Of a stretch of DNA of 64,000 bases, positions 1-11,229 are shown piece by piece. Made by a program: the position numbers and the translations under genes. Each line of letters starts with the position of its first letter. Position 1 is the stretch's first letter. The notes under the pieces were generated by a model. It was not told the DNA's origin, ran no database searches, and saw nothing but the letters and a program-made list of their open reading frames with translations. Source of the stretch: Stramonita haemastoma (lineage: Eukaryota; Mollusca; Gastropoda; Neogastropoda; Muricidae); contig CM060322.1 of NCBI GenBank assembly GCA_030674155.1, positions 66,611,901 to 66,675,900 of the forward strand, written 5' to 3'.

Positions 1-582
1 CCTGACCAAAGGTGCAACCATACGATACACACATTTAGTTGTTCTGTTTATGAATAAACAGAGAAAAAAAGCAATATAATTATGTTATAAAAACGAACAA
101 AGCCCTCAAATATACCCAACTGCATCTCGGATGATACGATCTTCATGTTCCGATTCAGACCATGAGTATGCAGGATCAAAACCCGAGTCGTTTGCATCAA
201 CTTCGCAAAGTTCGATGTCAACTGAATAAAAAAACAAAAACTAATCTCCACTATCTTGATCTCTATAAATTTCATCAATAAACTTCGGCAACTGTGTAGG
301 TCAGTTGAGGGACAACCATTGCTTCGAAAACCCAAAAATTGAACTTTGGAGTACCTTGTTTACCTTGCCGATTGAACGTCATAAAATATGCAAATAACTT
401 GAACAAATGGGACTCATGGGTTGAAGATACATCAAGGGAGCTAAACAAATCATAATAAGAAGGATTTTCAGCAATGCTGAGCAAAACAGAGAGAGCGTTG
501 GTTCATGAGGAGCCGCGCTCGTCAACACAGCATTGCAGGTGGTGGTTTCTATGATGAGCGCGTCAACAGCGCAGTGTAGGGG
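1..582. mobile_element. piggyBac-like non-autonomous element, right part (copy A)
   Basis: This stretch matches the right part of the element at 36234-37757 and is cut by the window edge. The right end, just before TTAA at 583-586, reads inward as CC-rich followed by CACTGC-like bases, as in piggyBac termini. The small frames inside (for example 48-335 minus) show no recognisable transposase. Element identity is inferred from copy C, where both ends and both TTAA sites are visible. Confidence 0.5.
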
Positions 583-739
583 TTAAGAAAATGGCGCCTG
601 GCCAGAGGCTCAAGGGAAATGTTTGGGGTCATGTTTGTGTGTATGCAAGCATGAACATGCACAAGCACACATACTACAGGAGTACTATCTAGGTGAACAC
701 AGACACAAACAGAGATATACATAGACACACAGACACAGG

Positions 740-898
740 CACACATTTTAGGGGAGGTGGGGGGTATGGACTTGCAATGCCTTGAGGGGTGGGTTTGTGC
801 TCCTGGTTTGATAGTTCTGAGGGGGGGATTCTGTGTTGCTGGAAGGTCATGGGAGGTTAGAGTTTTATCACCAGGGTTGTGTTTTGGGCTACAATTTG
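740..898 (-). CDS. Possible exon, unidentified gene, copy A
   Basis: On the minus strand an AG acceptor is followed by an open frame rich in Lys, Pro, Thr and His (NCSPKHNPGDKTLTS, then IKPGAQTHPSR). The same frame is open in copy B (about 27540-27685) and, until a one-base shift, in copy C (about 37985-38075). No donor is clear: the frame runs into a GT/CA array. A short part of it is duplicated at about 1236-1330. I do not recognise the product. Weak on its own, but it shares orientation with the other minus-strand frames of this segment. Confidence 0.25.
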
Positions 899-1528
899 CT
901 TTGAACATAAGATTTTTTTTCAGGTAAAACTGTATTTGCTGAAAAACATTGGATGAGACTTTGATTTCTCTCTAAAACCATTAGTGCATACTATAAGGAA
1001 GACTTGCACACTTGTCTGCATAGATTTACACCCCTCCCCCCCCCCCCCCCCACATACACACATACACACAGACACACATGACTGCATGCCTCAACTGGAA
1101 TATACTACCAAGTGGAAAACACTGTCTTTCTTGTTAGCTACATGTCCTCTTTATATGTGCAAGTTCAGCCTGCTGTAGAAGAAGTATGCAGAACTGACAT
1201 TTTACTCAGGACAGTCAGTTGCCTGCAAGTTGGATTGGCTGGTTTGATAGTTCTGAGGGGGTGATCCTGTGTTTGCTGGAGGGTCTTTGGAGGTTAGAGT
1301 TTTATCACCAGGGTTGTGTTTTGGGCAACAAAACACAAGCCTAGCCTAGATAGTAGGCTAGGGGTGTAAATCAAAAAAATGTTGGCTTTGATTTTCTCTT
1401 TGTTTGCTTCTTGAGTAAAGGATTGGTTTTCTTATCAAGGTATGAAAATATGTCTATACCTGTTAATGCAATGTTCCTTCTTAATTTTTCTGGTGATAAT
1501 CTTCCTTAGTTACAATTGTCATTATCTT

Positions 1529-1708
1529 TCAGTGAGAAGTTTGTAAGCTAAAGCGATCTTCCTGATTTTCTCCAGCTGCTCCATTTTCTTTTGCCAGAAA
1601 AAAATATGTAGTCTCAGCCGTGTCTGGACTACCCACCATTGCACAAGATTCCCCTGACAAAGCCAAACTGGACAGTCCTTTAACCAATATCAGTTTTCCT
1701 TCTTCCAG
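1529..1708 (-). CDS. Possible exon, unidentified gene, copy A (LEEGKL frame)
   Basis: A minus-strand acceptor (AACTTAG) precedes an open frame of 59 codons beginning LEEGKLILVKGLSSLALS, then GSPDTAETTYFF and ENGAAGENQED, ending LQTSH-stop. The equivalent frame is open for 81 codons in copy B (28098-28343) and 70 in copy C (38660-38872). In those copies the A-copy stop TGA is CGA, so the A stop looks like a C-to-T decay. Amino-acid composition is protein-like and the plus strand has no comparable frame. I recognise no family. It may be an exon of a host gene fragment or of an old element. Confidence 0.4.
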   Translation of the reverse strand: MEEGKLILVKGLSSLALSGESCAMVGSPDTAETTYFFLAKENGAAGENQEDRFSLQTSH

Positions 1709-2254
1709 CTAAGTTGACCACATTCTAAAATATGTTGATAAAAGCTCATTTCACTGTGCAAGTAAAGAACAAGACAAACTAGCCTATGATTGACACATGG
1801 CATTAAAAAATGTTGCTGAATTTGGTCTTTGTACCCCCAAAGTCACAGCCATACTGCCTGACTGACTAGTTTAATAGTAATACTACACACAGTGGACATG
1901 AGCAGTGACTGAATAGGATTGGTAGTGTGACTTGGCTACATGATTCTGCAGTGGTTTAGACAGAGGCACATGACCAGGTAGTACTGTAGACATAGAAACA
2001 GGACAGTGCAGCACTCGGAAATCTCTATTCTTTTCTCACATCCTTCATTAGACTGCTTTTTTCTGTGAAGATTACTAAGAATATGATTATTCATTAGTCA
2101 CTGATGGATACAGTCTGAAGCTAATTTTGTCTTTTGTCTTACCCATGTGTTTGAAAAAGTTATTTATTTTTGTCAAAGAGTGGAATGTTTGGAATAGATG
2201 TGTTATCAGACAGGTTTTGGTGTGGGTTGGGGGGTGGGGGGTGGGGGGTCTCAG

Positions 2255-2353
2255 GCCAGATGGTGCACACTATGGCTCGGTATGGTCCTGTGTTCACATC
2301 TGTATGGAACAACTCACAGAAAGCTGACGAGGAATCAAAACAAGTAGATTATG
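2255..2353 (+). CDS. Possible plus-strand exon P1, copy A
   Basis: The block is bounded by a TCTCAG acceptor and a G|GTAAAA donor (GTAAGA in copy C at 39415-39513). It is 99 bases, phase 1 at both ends, and reads QMVHTMARYGPVFTSVW then NNSQKADEESKQVDY. Its end phase joins in frame to the block at 2728-2831, giving ...QVDYGLGSK.... In copy B (29105-29203) the donor is lost. The opposite strand is also open here, so the coding strand is not settled. The product is unidentified. Confidence 0.35.
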
Positions 2354-2727
2354 GTAAAATTAAAAACATGAAAACCTCTAGCAACATACTAGTAGATTAT
2401 AAAGAGTGTTCAAAAACATTTTTAAAAAATCAGCAACATACTAGTAGATGATAGACATTGATCAGAAATGTGAAAACATTCAACAACATACTTGTGGAAT
2501 TTTTTTAGGGGGGGGGGGGGGGGGCGTTGACTTGTTAGCACCTGATTATTTCAGGCTAAACATTCTTGAAGAGTGTTGGTAGCTGGTGCAATGACCTGTA
2601 GACTCAGCTGGGGAAAGTGACATTTCAAGGAGACCAAGTCTCTGTGACTTTTTAGAGAAATTGTATTCATTTTATAACTGTCAGTGTTTTATCTCCCGCT
2701 TTTCCATCCCCCCACTTTATTTTACAG

Positions 2728-2831
2728 GTTTGGGTTCTAAAATCTGTAGTCACATTTATTATGGTCACACAACTCTTTCATCTATAAGAAGCCTGGGTGG
2801 ATCAACTCGGCAGATCTCTCTTTTACTTTGA
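2728..2831 (+). CDS. Possible plus-strand terminal exon P2, copy A
   Basis: A strong acceptor (pyrimidine tract, then TTTTACAG) precedes 33 in-frame codons, GLGSKICSHIYYGHTTL... to ...QISLLL-stop, in the phase required by the block at 2255-2353. The frame stays open in copies B and C with several amino-acid changes. It lies wholly antisense to the 62-codon minus frame at 2765-2950, which looks more protein-like. At most one of the two is likely to be a real exon. Confidence 0.25.
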
Positions 2832-2950
2832 ATGTTCTGAGCATCATAGTCAGAAACTTCAATCTTCATAGCCACTAACTGCCCTTCAATTTCATGATCT
2901 TTCTTCTTGATCCAGACTGATTTTCCAAGATAATTTTTTTGGTTACCAAA
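2765..2950 (-). CDS. Possible exon, unidentified gene, copy A (YLGKSVW frame)
   Basis: After a minus-strand acceptor (ATCATCTTAG) there are 61 codons plus stop: FGNQKNYLGKSVWIKKKD, then EIEGQLVAMKIEVSDYD and REICRVDPPRLLIDERVV. Copy C (39921-40106) is the same length and in frame, and its poly-A stretch differs in a way that keeps the frame. Copy B (32344-32539) has a 10-base duplication that breaks it. An AATAAA lies just after the stop. The charged composition looks like a folded protein but I cannot name the family. Confidence 0.4.
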   Translation of the reverse strand, partial: FGNQKNYLGKSVWIKKKDHEIEGQLVAMKIEVSDYDAQNIQSKREICRVDPPRLLIDERVV

Positions 2951-3453
2951 CTAAGATGATATTTAAATGTAAATTTTCTTTTGGTTTAGATTTCCTTTAC
3001 TGCTGTATTTTGTCTTCCTAAAGTGGGAGTGTGGGAGTTTTGAAGGCAGGCCAAAGACATGGGTAAGCCTGTAGTCTCAAACTGTGCCTACAAGGTGAGT
3101 GAGGCACTGCAGGTCTGCTGTGAATGGAGGGGCTGGGTGGTGGTGGTGGTGGGGGCTAATAAAAATAGAAAGCCTTGGTACAAGGAAGTCCTGGTTAGTG
3201 TTCATGTCCCTTTGTGTTTGTAGTGATACAAGTTGTTGGTACAGGGAAGTCCTAGTCGGTGTCAGTGTTCCTTTGTATGTGTAGTGCTACAGGTAGACAA
3301 ATCTTAATAGTTTTTCTTCTGTTTCTTGACTTGTCAAAATGGGAACCTTTCCAAATTTTTCCTCTTGCTTTTTGTGGTAGACATGTTGATTTAAAAGGTT
3401 GACTATCATCCCATTGTATGGAGTGTTGATCATTTGTGGCATCCTAGTTATTC

Positions 3454-3707
3454 TTAACATTTCCTGTCTGCTAAAGAATTGTCACTCCATTTGTTGGCTT
3501 CATACGCTAACATCCTCTCATCTTTGAAAGTTACATTTTCTGAGTTAGCATGTTTGTGCTCCAGTTTCTGTGAAAGCTTTCTTCTTTGTGCTTCTGTTGG
3601 GAAACCTTTTGTAGTGACTGCAGTCTTCACATGGATGTGTTTCTGCAAGGTTTTCACAGCACTTCTTTTTCCTGCACTGTCTGTGACTGATTGTACTAAG
3701 GACAGGT
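3454..3707 (-). CDS. Possible exon, unidentified gene, copy A (KTLQKHIHVK frame)
   Basis: A minus-strand acceptor (CACACTGCAG) opens 83 codons and a stop: LSLVQSVTDSAGKRSAVK, then KTLQKHIHVKTAVTTKG, EAQRRKLSQKLEHKHA and DERMLAYEANKWSDNS. It is basic and helix-like. Copy C (40609-40862) is identical except at a few sites, two of them synonymous; those two are also synonymous in the overlapping plus frame, so they do not decide the strand. Just before the stop there is a GTTAAG that could serve as a weak donor in A but is lost in C. Product unknown. Confidence 0.4.
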
Positions 3708-3869
3708 CTGCAGTGTGTCTGTGTCACTCCAGTTTTTCCTGAGTTTTTTCCTGAGTTTCTGCCCCCTTTCTTTCTGCTATCCTGTCTAACCCCACCCTTC
3801 TCCCTTGTGTGTTGGTTGTGACATGTAGGAAAATATAGATACAGTCTTAGAGTGGAGTGGAAAAGTGAC

Positions 3870-3975
3870 AGTGTGTGTGTTTGTGTGTGTATGTGTGTTT
3901 GTCTGTGTCTGTGTCTGTGTGTGTGTCTGTGTGTGTGTCTGTGCATGTGTGACTGTGAGTCTGTGTGTGTGTGTC
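3870..3975. repeat. GT-rich microsatellite
   Basis: Interrupted GT array with GTCT variants, also present in copy C at about 41012-41098. The frames across it are low-complexity artefacts. Confidence 0.85.
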
Positions 3976-4113
3976 CTATAGAGCAGTAGTTGTGGTGGTC
4001 ATAGTAATAGTGGTAGCTGTAGCATTAGTAGCGGTAGTAAAATATAATAATAGCTAAACTGGTGATTGTAGTATGCCATCTAATATCTGTTTACATCAGT
4101 AATACTAGATATA

Positions 4114-5220
4114 TTTCATAGACTTCAAAAAGGCCTTTGACAGGGTATGGCATGACGGCCTCTGGCAAGTACTCAAGCACTTCAACATTGACAACTGCCT
4201 AATTGAAGTTATCAAGGCTCTGTACGAGAATGCAAGAAGTGCAGTTTTCATGAACAATCACGTGGGCGAGTTCTTTAAGAACACGGTTGGTGTCCGCTAG
4301 GGCTGCCTTCTCTCACTTGTACTCTTCAACCTCTTCCTCAAAAACATCATGACAGAGACACAGCAAAACCACCACACTTCAATCTCCATTGGTGGAAGGC
4401 CCCTTTGCAACCTCAGATTTGCAGATGACTTTGACCTCATGGCAGCAGCAAACAAGAACTGCCAATCCTCACAGTCTAACAGATCAAGCGAACGCATATG
4501 GCATGGAGGTCAGTACAGATAAATCAAAGATCATGGTCAACAGCGCGAGTAATGACATCATGGAAATAAAAATGAATGGAGAAATACTGGAAGAGGTGAG
4601 CCAAATCAAATACTTAAGCTCCATCCTAACAAAAGATGGCACATCAAACAATGAAGTGAAAGCTTGCATTGCAACAGCAACATCTGCTCTAGTCAGACTC
4701 GAGAGGATCATCAGAAGCAACAGCATCAGCTTCTGCACCAAATACCACCTCTACAAATCCCTCTGATATCTATCCTCCTATATGGTTGTGAATCATGGAC
4801 TCTGACAGCAGAGTTAGAGAGGAGAATCCAAGCATTTGAGAACAAGTGCTACAGGAGACTCCTGAAATTATCATACAAAGAACACAAGACCAATAACTAT
4901 GTGAAAGAAGAAATCAAAAAGCGTGTGGGCCCCCAAGAGCCTTTGCTCTCCACCATAAAGAGGAGAAAGCTGATGTGGTTTGGTCACACCACAAGACACA
5001 ACACCCTAGCAAAAACCATCTTGCAAGGAACAGTCAAGGGCAAGAGAAGAAGAGGCCGCCAAAAGAACTCATGGGTTGACAACATCAAAGACTGGACTGT
5101 CCAACCCCTGCAACACCTCCTACTAGCCACACAGGATTGTGAAGCATGGAAAAAGATCTCTGTTGCGTCTTCTCTCATGTCCCCCCTACGTCCTCTGGGA
5201 CATGGGACTGAGTGAGAGTG
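4114..5220 (+). pseudogene. RTE-like non-LTR retrotransposon, 5'-truncated, dead (copy A)
   Basis: The reading order is reverse transcriptase (FIDFKKAFDRVWHDGLW), an in-frame TAG at the usual VRQGC block, the catalytic box as FADD, then the C-terminal part (ILLYGCESWTLTAELE, RRKLMWFGHTTRHNTLA, KGKRRRGRQ, WVDNIKDW). The WFGH and RGRQ blocks are typical of RTE-type elements. It ends GHGTE-stop followed by a short TGAG-like tail. At least one frameshift separates the RT part (frame continuing at 4389-4766) from the C-terminal part (4664-5215). Copy C (41241-42345) shares the TAG, so the element died before the segment was duplicated. The 5' half, including the endonuclease, is absent. Confidence 0.8.
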
Positions 5221-5267
5221 ATATATATATATATATATATCACTCTCACTCACTCACATATATATAT

Positions 5268-5794
<527 letters not shown>

Positions 5795-6225
5795 GTGTGC
5801 TACACGGCTGATGAACCAAGACTGAAAGGATCAGGACAGGAGGCTGCCATCCCCATCACAAGTTAAGTGCAATGTGTTTGTGTGTGTGTGTGGAGGTGTG
5901 TGTTTGTCTTTACCTGTGACTGGAAGATGAAAGGTGAGAAGGTAAAAGGCTGGTTATTGTCTCCCCACCTAAAAGCATGTCACCAATCTACTGTCACTCC
6001 CTTTTTGTTGGTCATGTTTTTACTAACCAACATGATTGATTTTGTTAATAGTGCACAGGTGAGTGTGGTGTTCATTTAGTTAGATAGGCACATTGAGAGT
6101 GATATTCATTCAGCCTTAAAATTATAATTTTTCTACATGGAAAAAAACGAGAGGAATTTTGTCTTTTGCATGTGTGTATTTGTGCTGCATTGTCAGTGAC
6201 TAAAGTGTTTATTGTGTGTTCACAG

Positions 6226-6303
6226 GGTTGGCACATACAGATAGCAGAAGACTCGGCAGAGAGACAGGAGACAGGACTTGCTGAATGGACATCTACAGGG
6301 CAG
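6226..6303 (+). CDS. Exon-like block, duplicated (first copy)
   Basis: A TGTTCACAG acceptor and a CAG|GTGAGTG donor enclose exactly 78 bases that are open in phase 0: GWHIQIAEDSAERQETGL then AEWTSTGQ. A second copy at 7047-7124 has the same length, the same splice signals and an open frame (GWHMQTAEDCAEREKRGL then AEWGSTGQ). Homology extends about 120 bases upstream and 40 downstream, so a roughly 800-base step duplicated exon and flanks together. I cannot identify a protein. It could also be an exon-like repeat, since a related block lies near 43,154. Confidence 0.4.
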
Positions 6304-7046
6304 GTGAGTGCTGTGCATACCACTGTCAGTCACAGCAGAGTTCTCTGCATTAAATTTGGGCTGCTCTCCCAAGGAGAGCACATCATCTTAAGAGCAATGC
6401 CACACATTTAAAGAAAGACTTAAATCATATAATCCTTGCAGTGCGGTAAGCCTGTTTTCTGGCTCAGCTTTCTGCTACCCTTTAGTTGTGTAAGGAGAAA
6501 AACCAGCACAACCAAATTTTACTTCAATTCCTGGTTTTCCGAGGTGCAGAAGAGTGCAAAACGGGTAGCTAGGTAAGTTTTACATACACACGCACATGAA
6601 CCTCTATAAACATTCTTGTGGGAAAGGAGAAGCAGTGCTTGCCTATCAAAACAACTTTCCTTGAGTCCATTGATGCCAGTTTTTACACATGACAGATCAC
6701 TATAAACAAACCCCCTCTGGTAGTGTTATCATGGAAAATCAGCTGACAGGACTGATGAGGAGAGTGCCAGGCCAAAATTCAGGATAAGGGAAGTAACTGT
6801 CAGCAGATATTCAGTACTGTAAGGGTTAGAAGGCTGATGTAAAACTTCTTGATGGATTTGATCTCACTTTGGTGTATTCTACAATTAAATATTTTTTTTC
6901 ATATTTATTTAGTCTCATAATCAGCATTTTTCTACTTAGGAACATGAGAGGTATTTTGCTTTTTGCATGTGGATATGTGTGTGGGTGTGGGTGTGTGTGT
7001 CTTTGCTGCATTGTCAGTGACTAAAGTGTTTATTGTGTGTTCACAG

Positions 7047-7124
7047 GGTTGGCACATGCAGACAGCTGAAGACTGTGCAGAGAGAGAGAAGAGAGGACTT
7101 GCTGAATGGGGATCTACAGGGCAG
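7047..7124 (+). CDS. Exon-like block, duplicated (second copy)
   Basis: Partner of the block at 6226-6303: 78 bases, phase 0, with a TTCACAG acceptor and CAG|GTGAGTG donor. Against the first copy about 10 of 26 codons differ in amino acid, while the length, frame and both splice sites are kept. Downstream, at about 7556, a CGCAG acceptor is followed by TGGTGTCTGTCCATGATGG, which resembles the cores of the 43.9-48.5 kb array. Confidence 0.4.
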
Positions 7125-7199
7125 GTGAGTGCTGTGCATACCACTGTCAGTCACAGCAGAGTTCTAAGTACAGTGCAAAGAAATAGAGGAAGAAATAAC

Positions 7200-7604
7200 T
7201 GGTAATGAAGGGGATAAAAAGCATTAGTACAAAAAATAGACCAGAAAAGTTGTTTCCTGTTAAAAAAGTGTTATAAACTACTCGCAAAATTACTGAAACT
7301 TGGTGGAAAATAGTGAAACTTAGTGAAAAATACTGAAACTGAAAAATATTGAAAATTGCCATGAAAATACTGACATCAGTAATATAGGGGGAGGGGGGGG
7401 GGGGGGCAGGTCTGGGTATGTGCTAATTGACATGTCACTGATGTCACAGTTATGCTGTGACTGTGTCACTGATGCTATGTATTATGTGGTGACTATGTGT
7501 TACTGATGCTAGGTGTTATGTGGTAGCTGATGTGTCACTGATGTTGCTGTGCGCAGATGGTGTCTGTCCATGATGGAAAGGGCAGTAGGCAGTACAAGTG
7601 TGTA
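7200..7604. other. No gene seen; G-run and short degenerate repeats
   Basis: An AT-rich start with a repeated phrase (ATACTGAAACT-like), a G-rich run near 7387-7406, then degenerate repeats of a CACTGATGYTATGTG-like phrase at about 7430-7550. Confidence 0.5.
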
Positions 7605-7725
7605 TCAAACCACATCCACACATCTTGCAACACATCATCGCATCAAACCACATACACATATCTTGCGACACATCATCATATCAAACCAGGGCCACACATC
7701 TTGCAACAGGCATCATCTTGGTAGG
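7605..7725. repeat. Minisatellite, about 39-base unit x3
   Basis: Three diverged units built on ACACATCTTGCAACACATC followed by ATCATATCAAACCA. No other feature seen. Confidence 0.65.
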
Positions 7726-7997
7726 CAGGAGAGGACATTGCTGAAATAAAAGACAGTGTCATTACAACCACAGCCACCCCCCTCTCTTGCCTACTGTGTT
7801 CATTTTCAAAACTGTTGACAGCATTCTTTGTGAGCTTCTGTACAGAGGGGGGTTCATACACACACACCTGACTCATGTTTTGTTTTTTCTGAGGGGTATG
7901 TGCATGCATATGTATGAGTTGCACTACCTGTGTGCATGTGTGTGTAAAAGAGAGAGAAAACAATAAAACTTCCCCCCCTGTTCTCCCCCCTTTTTTG

Positions 7998-8135
7998 GCT
8001 AGAGGTCTGAGGTTCACCAATGGTGAGATTTTTTGTATTCGACCATTCTTGCTGACCATGTAGGTAGCCCCCATTTTGACTTTGGGGAGGCATGTCATCT
8101 AAAACACAAAGATTTAATCTACACCATAAAATGGC
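7998..8135. repeat. Direct repeat flanking MITE copy 2 (left)
   Basis: Starts CTGAGGTTCACCAATGGTGA and includes TGGGGAGGCATGTCATCTAA. The same block recurs at 8491-8616, so MITE copy 2 lies between two direct copies of about 125-140 bases. Confidence 0.7.
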
Positions 8136-8158
8136 AAAAAATATAGCCATCTAAAAAT

Positions 8159-8486
8159 GTGATGCTCCACCACCAAATGAGACACTTTGCACCTAACCCA
8201 CTTTTGGGCTAGGAGCCATGTTAGGCAGGTGGGGTCAGGTTGCAGATTTTGATTGATTATAAAAGAATAGCTGTTATTCTACATTGTAATAAAATATCAA
8301 GGCGTGATTTTGTTTTCATTTGCTTTTAAATGTGTTTTAAAAGCACGAAAGCCCTCATTCTGACCACCTATTACAAAAATAAACTTTTTTTCATAACCTG
8401 CATAGTAATATTTCAATTTGTAATAACTTTTCATAGATTTGTCTGAATTCCAGTCTGTTTTTTTATATATAGAATAGCCTGCGTAC
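8159..8486 (-). mobile_element. MITE family 1, copy 2 (truncated)
   Basis: Begins GTGATGCTCCACCACC and follows the sequence of the copy at 52012-52434 in the same orientation, but about 75 bases of the far end are missing. More diverged than copies 1 and 3, so probably older. Confidence 0.65.
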
Positions 8487-8490
8487 AATA

Positions 8491-8616
8491 GCTCTGAGGT
8501 TCACCAATGGTGAGATTTTTTTATTTAATCATTTTTGCTGACCATGAAGCTAGCCATATTTTGACATGGGGAGGCATGTCATCTAAAACACCAACATTGA
8601 ATATACACCATACAAT
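8491..8616. repeat. Direct repeat flanking MITE copy 2 (right)
   Basis: Second copy of the block at 7998-8135, including TCACCAATGGTGAGATTTTT and GGCATGTCATCTAAAACA. It ends at the 5' break of the following LINE fragment. Confidence 0.7.
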
Positions 8617-9330
8617 TATAAGACAAAAGAGACAAAACATGACATTTAGACTTCTACCCATATTTATAAACAATGAAACTATTGAGTAAGTTGTTAACCA
8701 TAAACTTCTAGGTATTGTGATTGACAACAATCTTTCATGGATGGTACACATAAATAAATTATCAAAAACAGTTTCAAAACATGTATACCAGCTTTGCAAA
8801 ATCAAACACTTTATCAACACACATGCCAGAAAACTATTCCTACATGCATACATTCCATCTTCAATCAACTGTTGTTCTACCCTATTTGACACAACCAGTG
8901 CCAATACTCTCAAACCTCTAAATAGCAGTTACAAAAGAGCACTCAAAAGCAGTTCTTCTAAAATCTTCTACCTTAAGTGCATCAGACTATGCAAAACTGG
9001 AGGTTCATCCATTAAAAGACATGTTTACCCTTAAATAAAGGAATGTTTTTGCATAAAATTATGACAGGACATGCTCCACAAACCCTCTATTCTAAATTTC
9101 ATATGACCTCCAGATATCTTACCAAAATCCAACTAGCAATACCTAGAATCGACATCTTTAAATCAAGCCTTGCATACTCAGGTAGCCTACTCTGGAACAT
9201 GCTGCCAACATTTGTGAAAACATCCCAAAGTAGAGAAACTTTCAAGAAAGTGATTTATACCCACCTCAAATGTATTAACTGATGTACTAACACATCAGTA
9301 CTCCTACCACATGTAAACCTCTGTATGTGT
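8605..9330 (+). pseudogene. CR1/jockey-like LINE, 3' fragment
   Basis: Post-RT coding region of the same family as the elements at 16.6-18.3 and 57.8-62.1 kb: VIDNNLSWMVHINKLSK, HARKLFLHAYIPSSIN, then after a break MFLHKIMTGHAPQTLYS and IPRIDIFKSSLAYSGSLLWN. The frame is broken at 9031 and elsewhere. It ends after LKCIN-stop in a short 3' UTR that runs into a GT array. 5'-truncated before the RT domain. The clade name is a guess from motifs. Confidence 0.75.
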
Positions 9331-9499
9331 GCGCGTGTGTATGTGTGTGTGTATGTGTGCCCGCATGCACCGAGTGCTCATGTGTGAACAGAACAGAACG
9401 GAACAGAACAGAACAGAACAGAACAGAACAGAACATCGTTTATTGCCATAGAAGCATACAAAGCTTATAGACACAAGTGAACAAATTGGTTAGAAAAAG

Positions 9500-10105
9500 T
9501 CACCGAAGATTTATGCAATCAAAAACATACTTTGCAAAGGGTCCTTGAAGGCCGTCAAGCTGTACAAAATCAATTGGAACCAAATTATTTAAACATATTT
9601 GTTGGGTTGTTCCTACCAATAAGTGGTTGGACTGATGCACCTCTTTAAGTAGATTACTTCGTAGACCCTGAAACAACATACACGCATCCAAAAAAGGAAA
9701 TTCATCTTCTACAACTCCACACACATTACACAATCTTTCTTCTCTTGGGATGCCTGTATATCGACCAAACTCAATGTTCAAATCGTGGGCACTGACTCTG
9801 AGTCTACAAAGAGCTTGTTTGTGGGATGGGTTGATATCTGCAACAAGGTAAGGTTCTAGGTGATAATCATTTTTTAAAATTTTATCATAAAATTCAAGTC
9901 TAATTGTTTTTGTTCTTTGTTGTTTCCAGAACTTGACGTATCTCTCTTCTAATTTTTGGCAAAATGCAAATTTCAGCCTGTTTTTACTAAGTGTTGACTG
10001 ATTGTTCCAAACGTGTCCTAGCCCTAAATTATGAAGAAAGTTTTTAACATACAGTATCCAATGAGCTTTAGCAGTGCCCTCTTGATTCAACATGGCATTG
10101 TGCAC
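9500..10105 (-). pseudogene. LINE C-terminal region with Cys-rich motif
   Basis: 201 codons including KQALCRLRVSAHDLNIEFG, then RLCNVCGVVEDEFPFLDAC: a C-x2-C...C arrangement often found at the end of LINE ORF2 proteins. It follows the RT part of the same element after a frameshift at about 10148-10426. Confidence 0.6.
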
Positions 10106-10425
10106 TCTTTATGTGTATGTATTATGATGTACATGTAAGATATGAGTCTAGTAACCAATCACTCGATATGCAACATGAATCCCCACTGGATATCTTCCTA
10201 ATTCTGCAAGCGTTGGTAGATTTATTGATTTAGAATGTAGACCCAAAATAAGCTTACAAAATCTCATATGTGTTTTTTCATGTGGATATTTACAAGAAAG
10301 ACAGTTTCCAAAGAAAGAGGATATGTCTGAGTTAACTGAGATAGGTATTTTATTTTCAACCCATGGAAACCAAATTTCAGCTCCATATGTTGCTATAGGC
10401 ATAATCAATGAATCAAAAAGCTGCA

Positions 10426-11229
10426 TTATAGTATCATAACGAATATTCTGTCCCCTGATGACACACGTCTTAGTGAATGAACTGCTTTATTTGCCTGTTT
10501 AGCTAAGTGTTCTTGGGCAAAGTGAAAAGTTCCTGATTTGTGGAATACTACACACAAGTATTTGAACTGATCAATAGTTTGGATTATATGACTAACAAGT
10601 TTGAAGTGAATAGGTACTTTTGGGTCTGAGTGAGTGAATATTATAACTTTGGTTTTTTCCGTGTTGATATTTAGTCCCCAGTTTTCACAGTACACAGTAA
10701 GGTTATTTAGCTTCTTTTGTAATCCTGCCTTTCTAGTAGATAGGATTGCGAGGTCATCAGCGTATAACAGGCAAGAAATAACATTGGTTTTATTATCATC
10801 TATAGATGGTGAGTCCATATAATCAATATAACTTGGAAGATCATTTACAAATACGTTAAATAAAGTAGGACTAAGTACATTTCCTTGTAGTACACCTTTT
10901 TGAACTGATGTTTCAGAGGAGAAACCACAACAATTTCTGGTGCACATTGTTGCATTATTATACATACTTCGGATTATTCTAAAACAGTTTCCTTTAATAC
11001 CTAAGCGGTACATTTTCAACATAAGACCCTCATGCCAGACTGAGTCAAAAGCTTTCTGAAAGTCAACAAAGCAGCAGTAAAAACGATTCTTTTGAGATTT
11101 TACAATGTCATGTATTATTTTCTTCAGTATGAATATCTGATCTGATGTCCTATATGATTTTCGGAAGCCTGCTTGTTCTTGTGATATTAGTCTGTTGTCT
11201 TCAAGGTAATTCGATATGCGATTGTTCAA
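10426..11229 (-). pseudogene. LINE reverse transcriptase domain
   Basis: Core RT blocks are present in order: QEQAGFRKSYRTSDQI, CCFVDFQKAFDSVWHEGL, VLQGNVLSPTLFNVFVND, the catalytic LLYADDLAIL, and LNINTEKTKVIIF. The upstream RT start lies in another frame at 11275-11472 (KKAPGKDGITNEIIKAIL, then WTKGISLPIFKSGDP), and the part further downstream is in another frame at 10148-10426. The YADD box is intact, but the frame breaks make the copy a pseudogene. Confidence 0.85.

Larger units (their letters stand above)
584..4113. repeat. Triplicated segment, copy A
   Basis: This segment recurs at 27364-29209 plus 31951-32819 (copy B) and at 37759-41240 (copy C, offset about 37,155). A and C are nearly identical by eye. 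B is more diverged, lacks the stretch around 1229-1380 and stops at the equivalent of about 3220. Inside A, the block at about 805-900 is repeated at about 1236-1330. The segment holds several splice-bounded reading frames listed separately. It could be a segmental duplication of part of a host gene or a low-copy composite repeat. Confidence 0.75.

Noticed and set aside
3479..3742. Plus-strand 87-codon frame conserved in both copies
   Set aside because: It overlaps the more protein-like minus frame, and conservation of near-identical copies supports either strand. Composition (Cys, Phe, Leu and Ser) fits a reverse-complement shadow.
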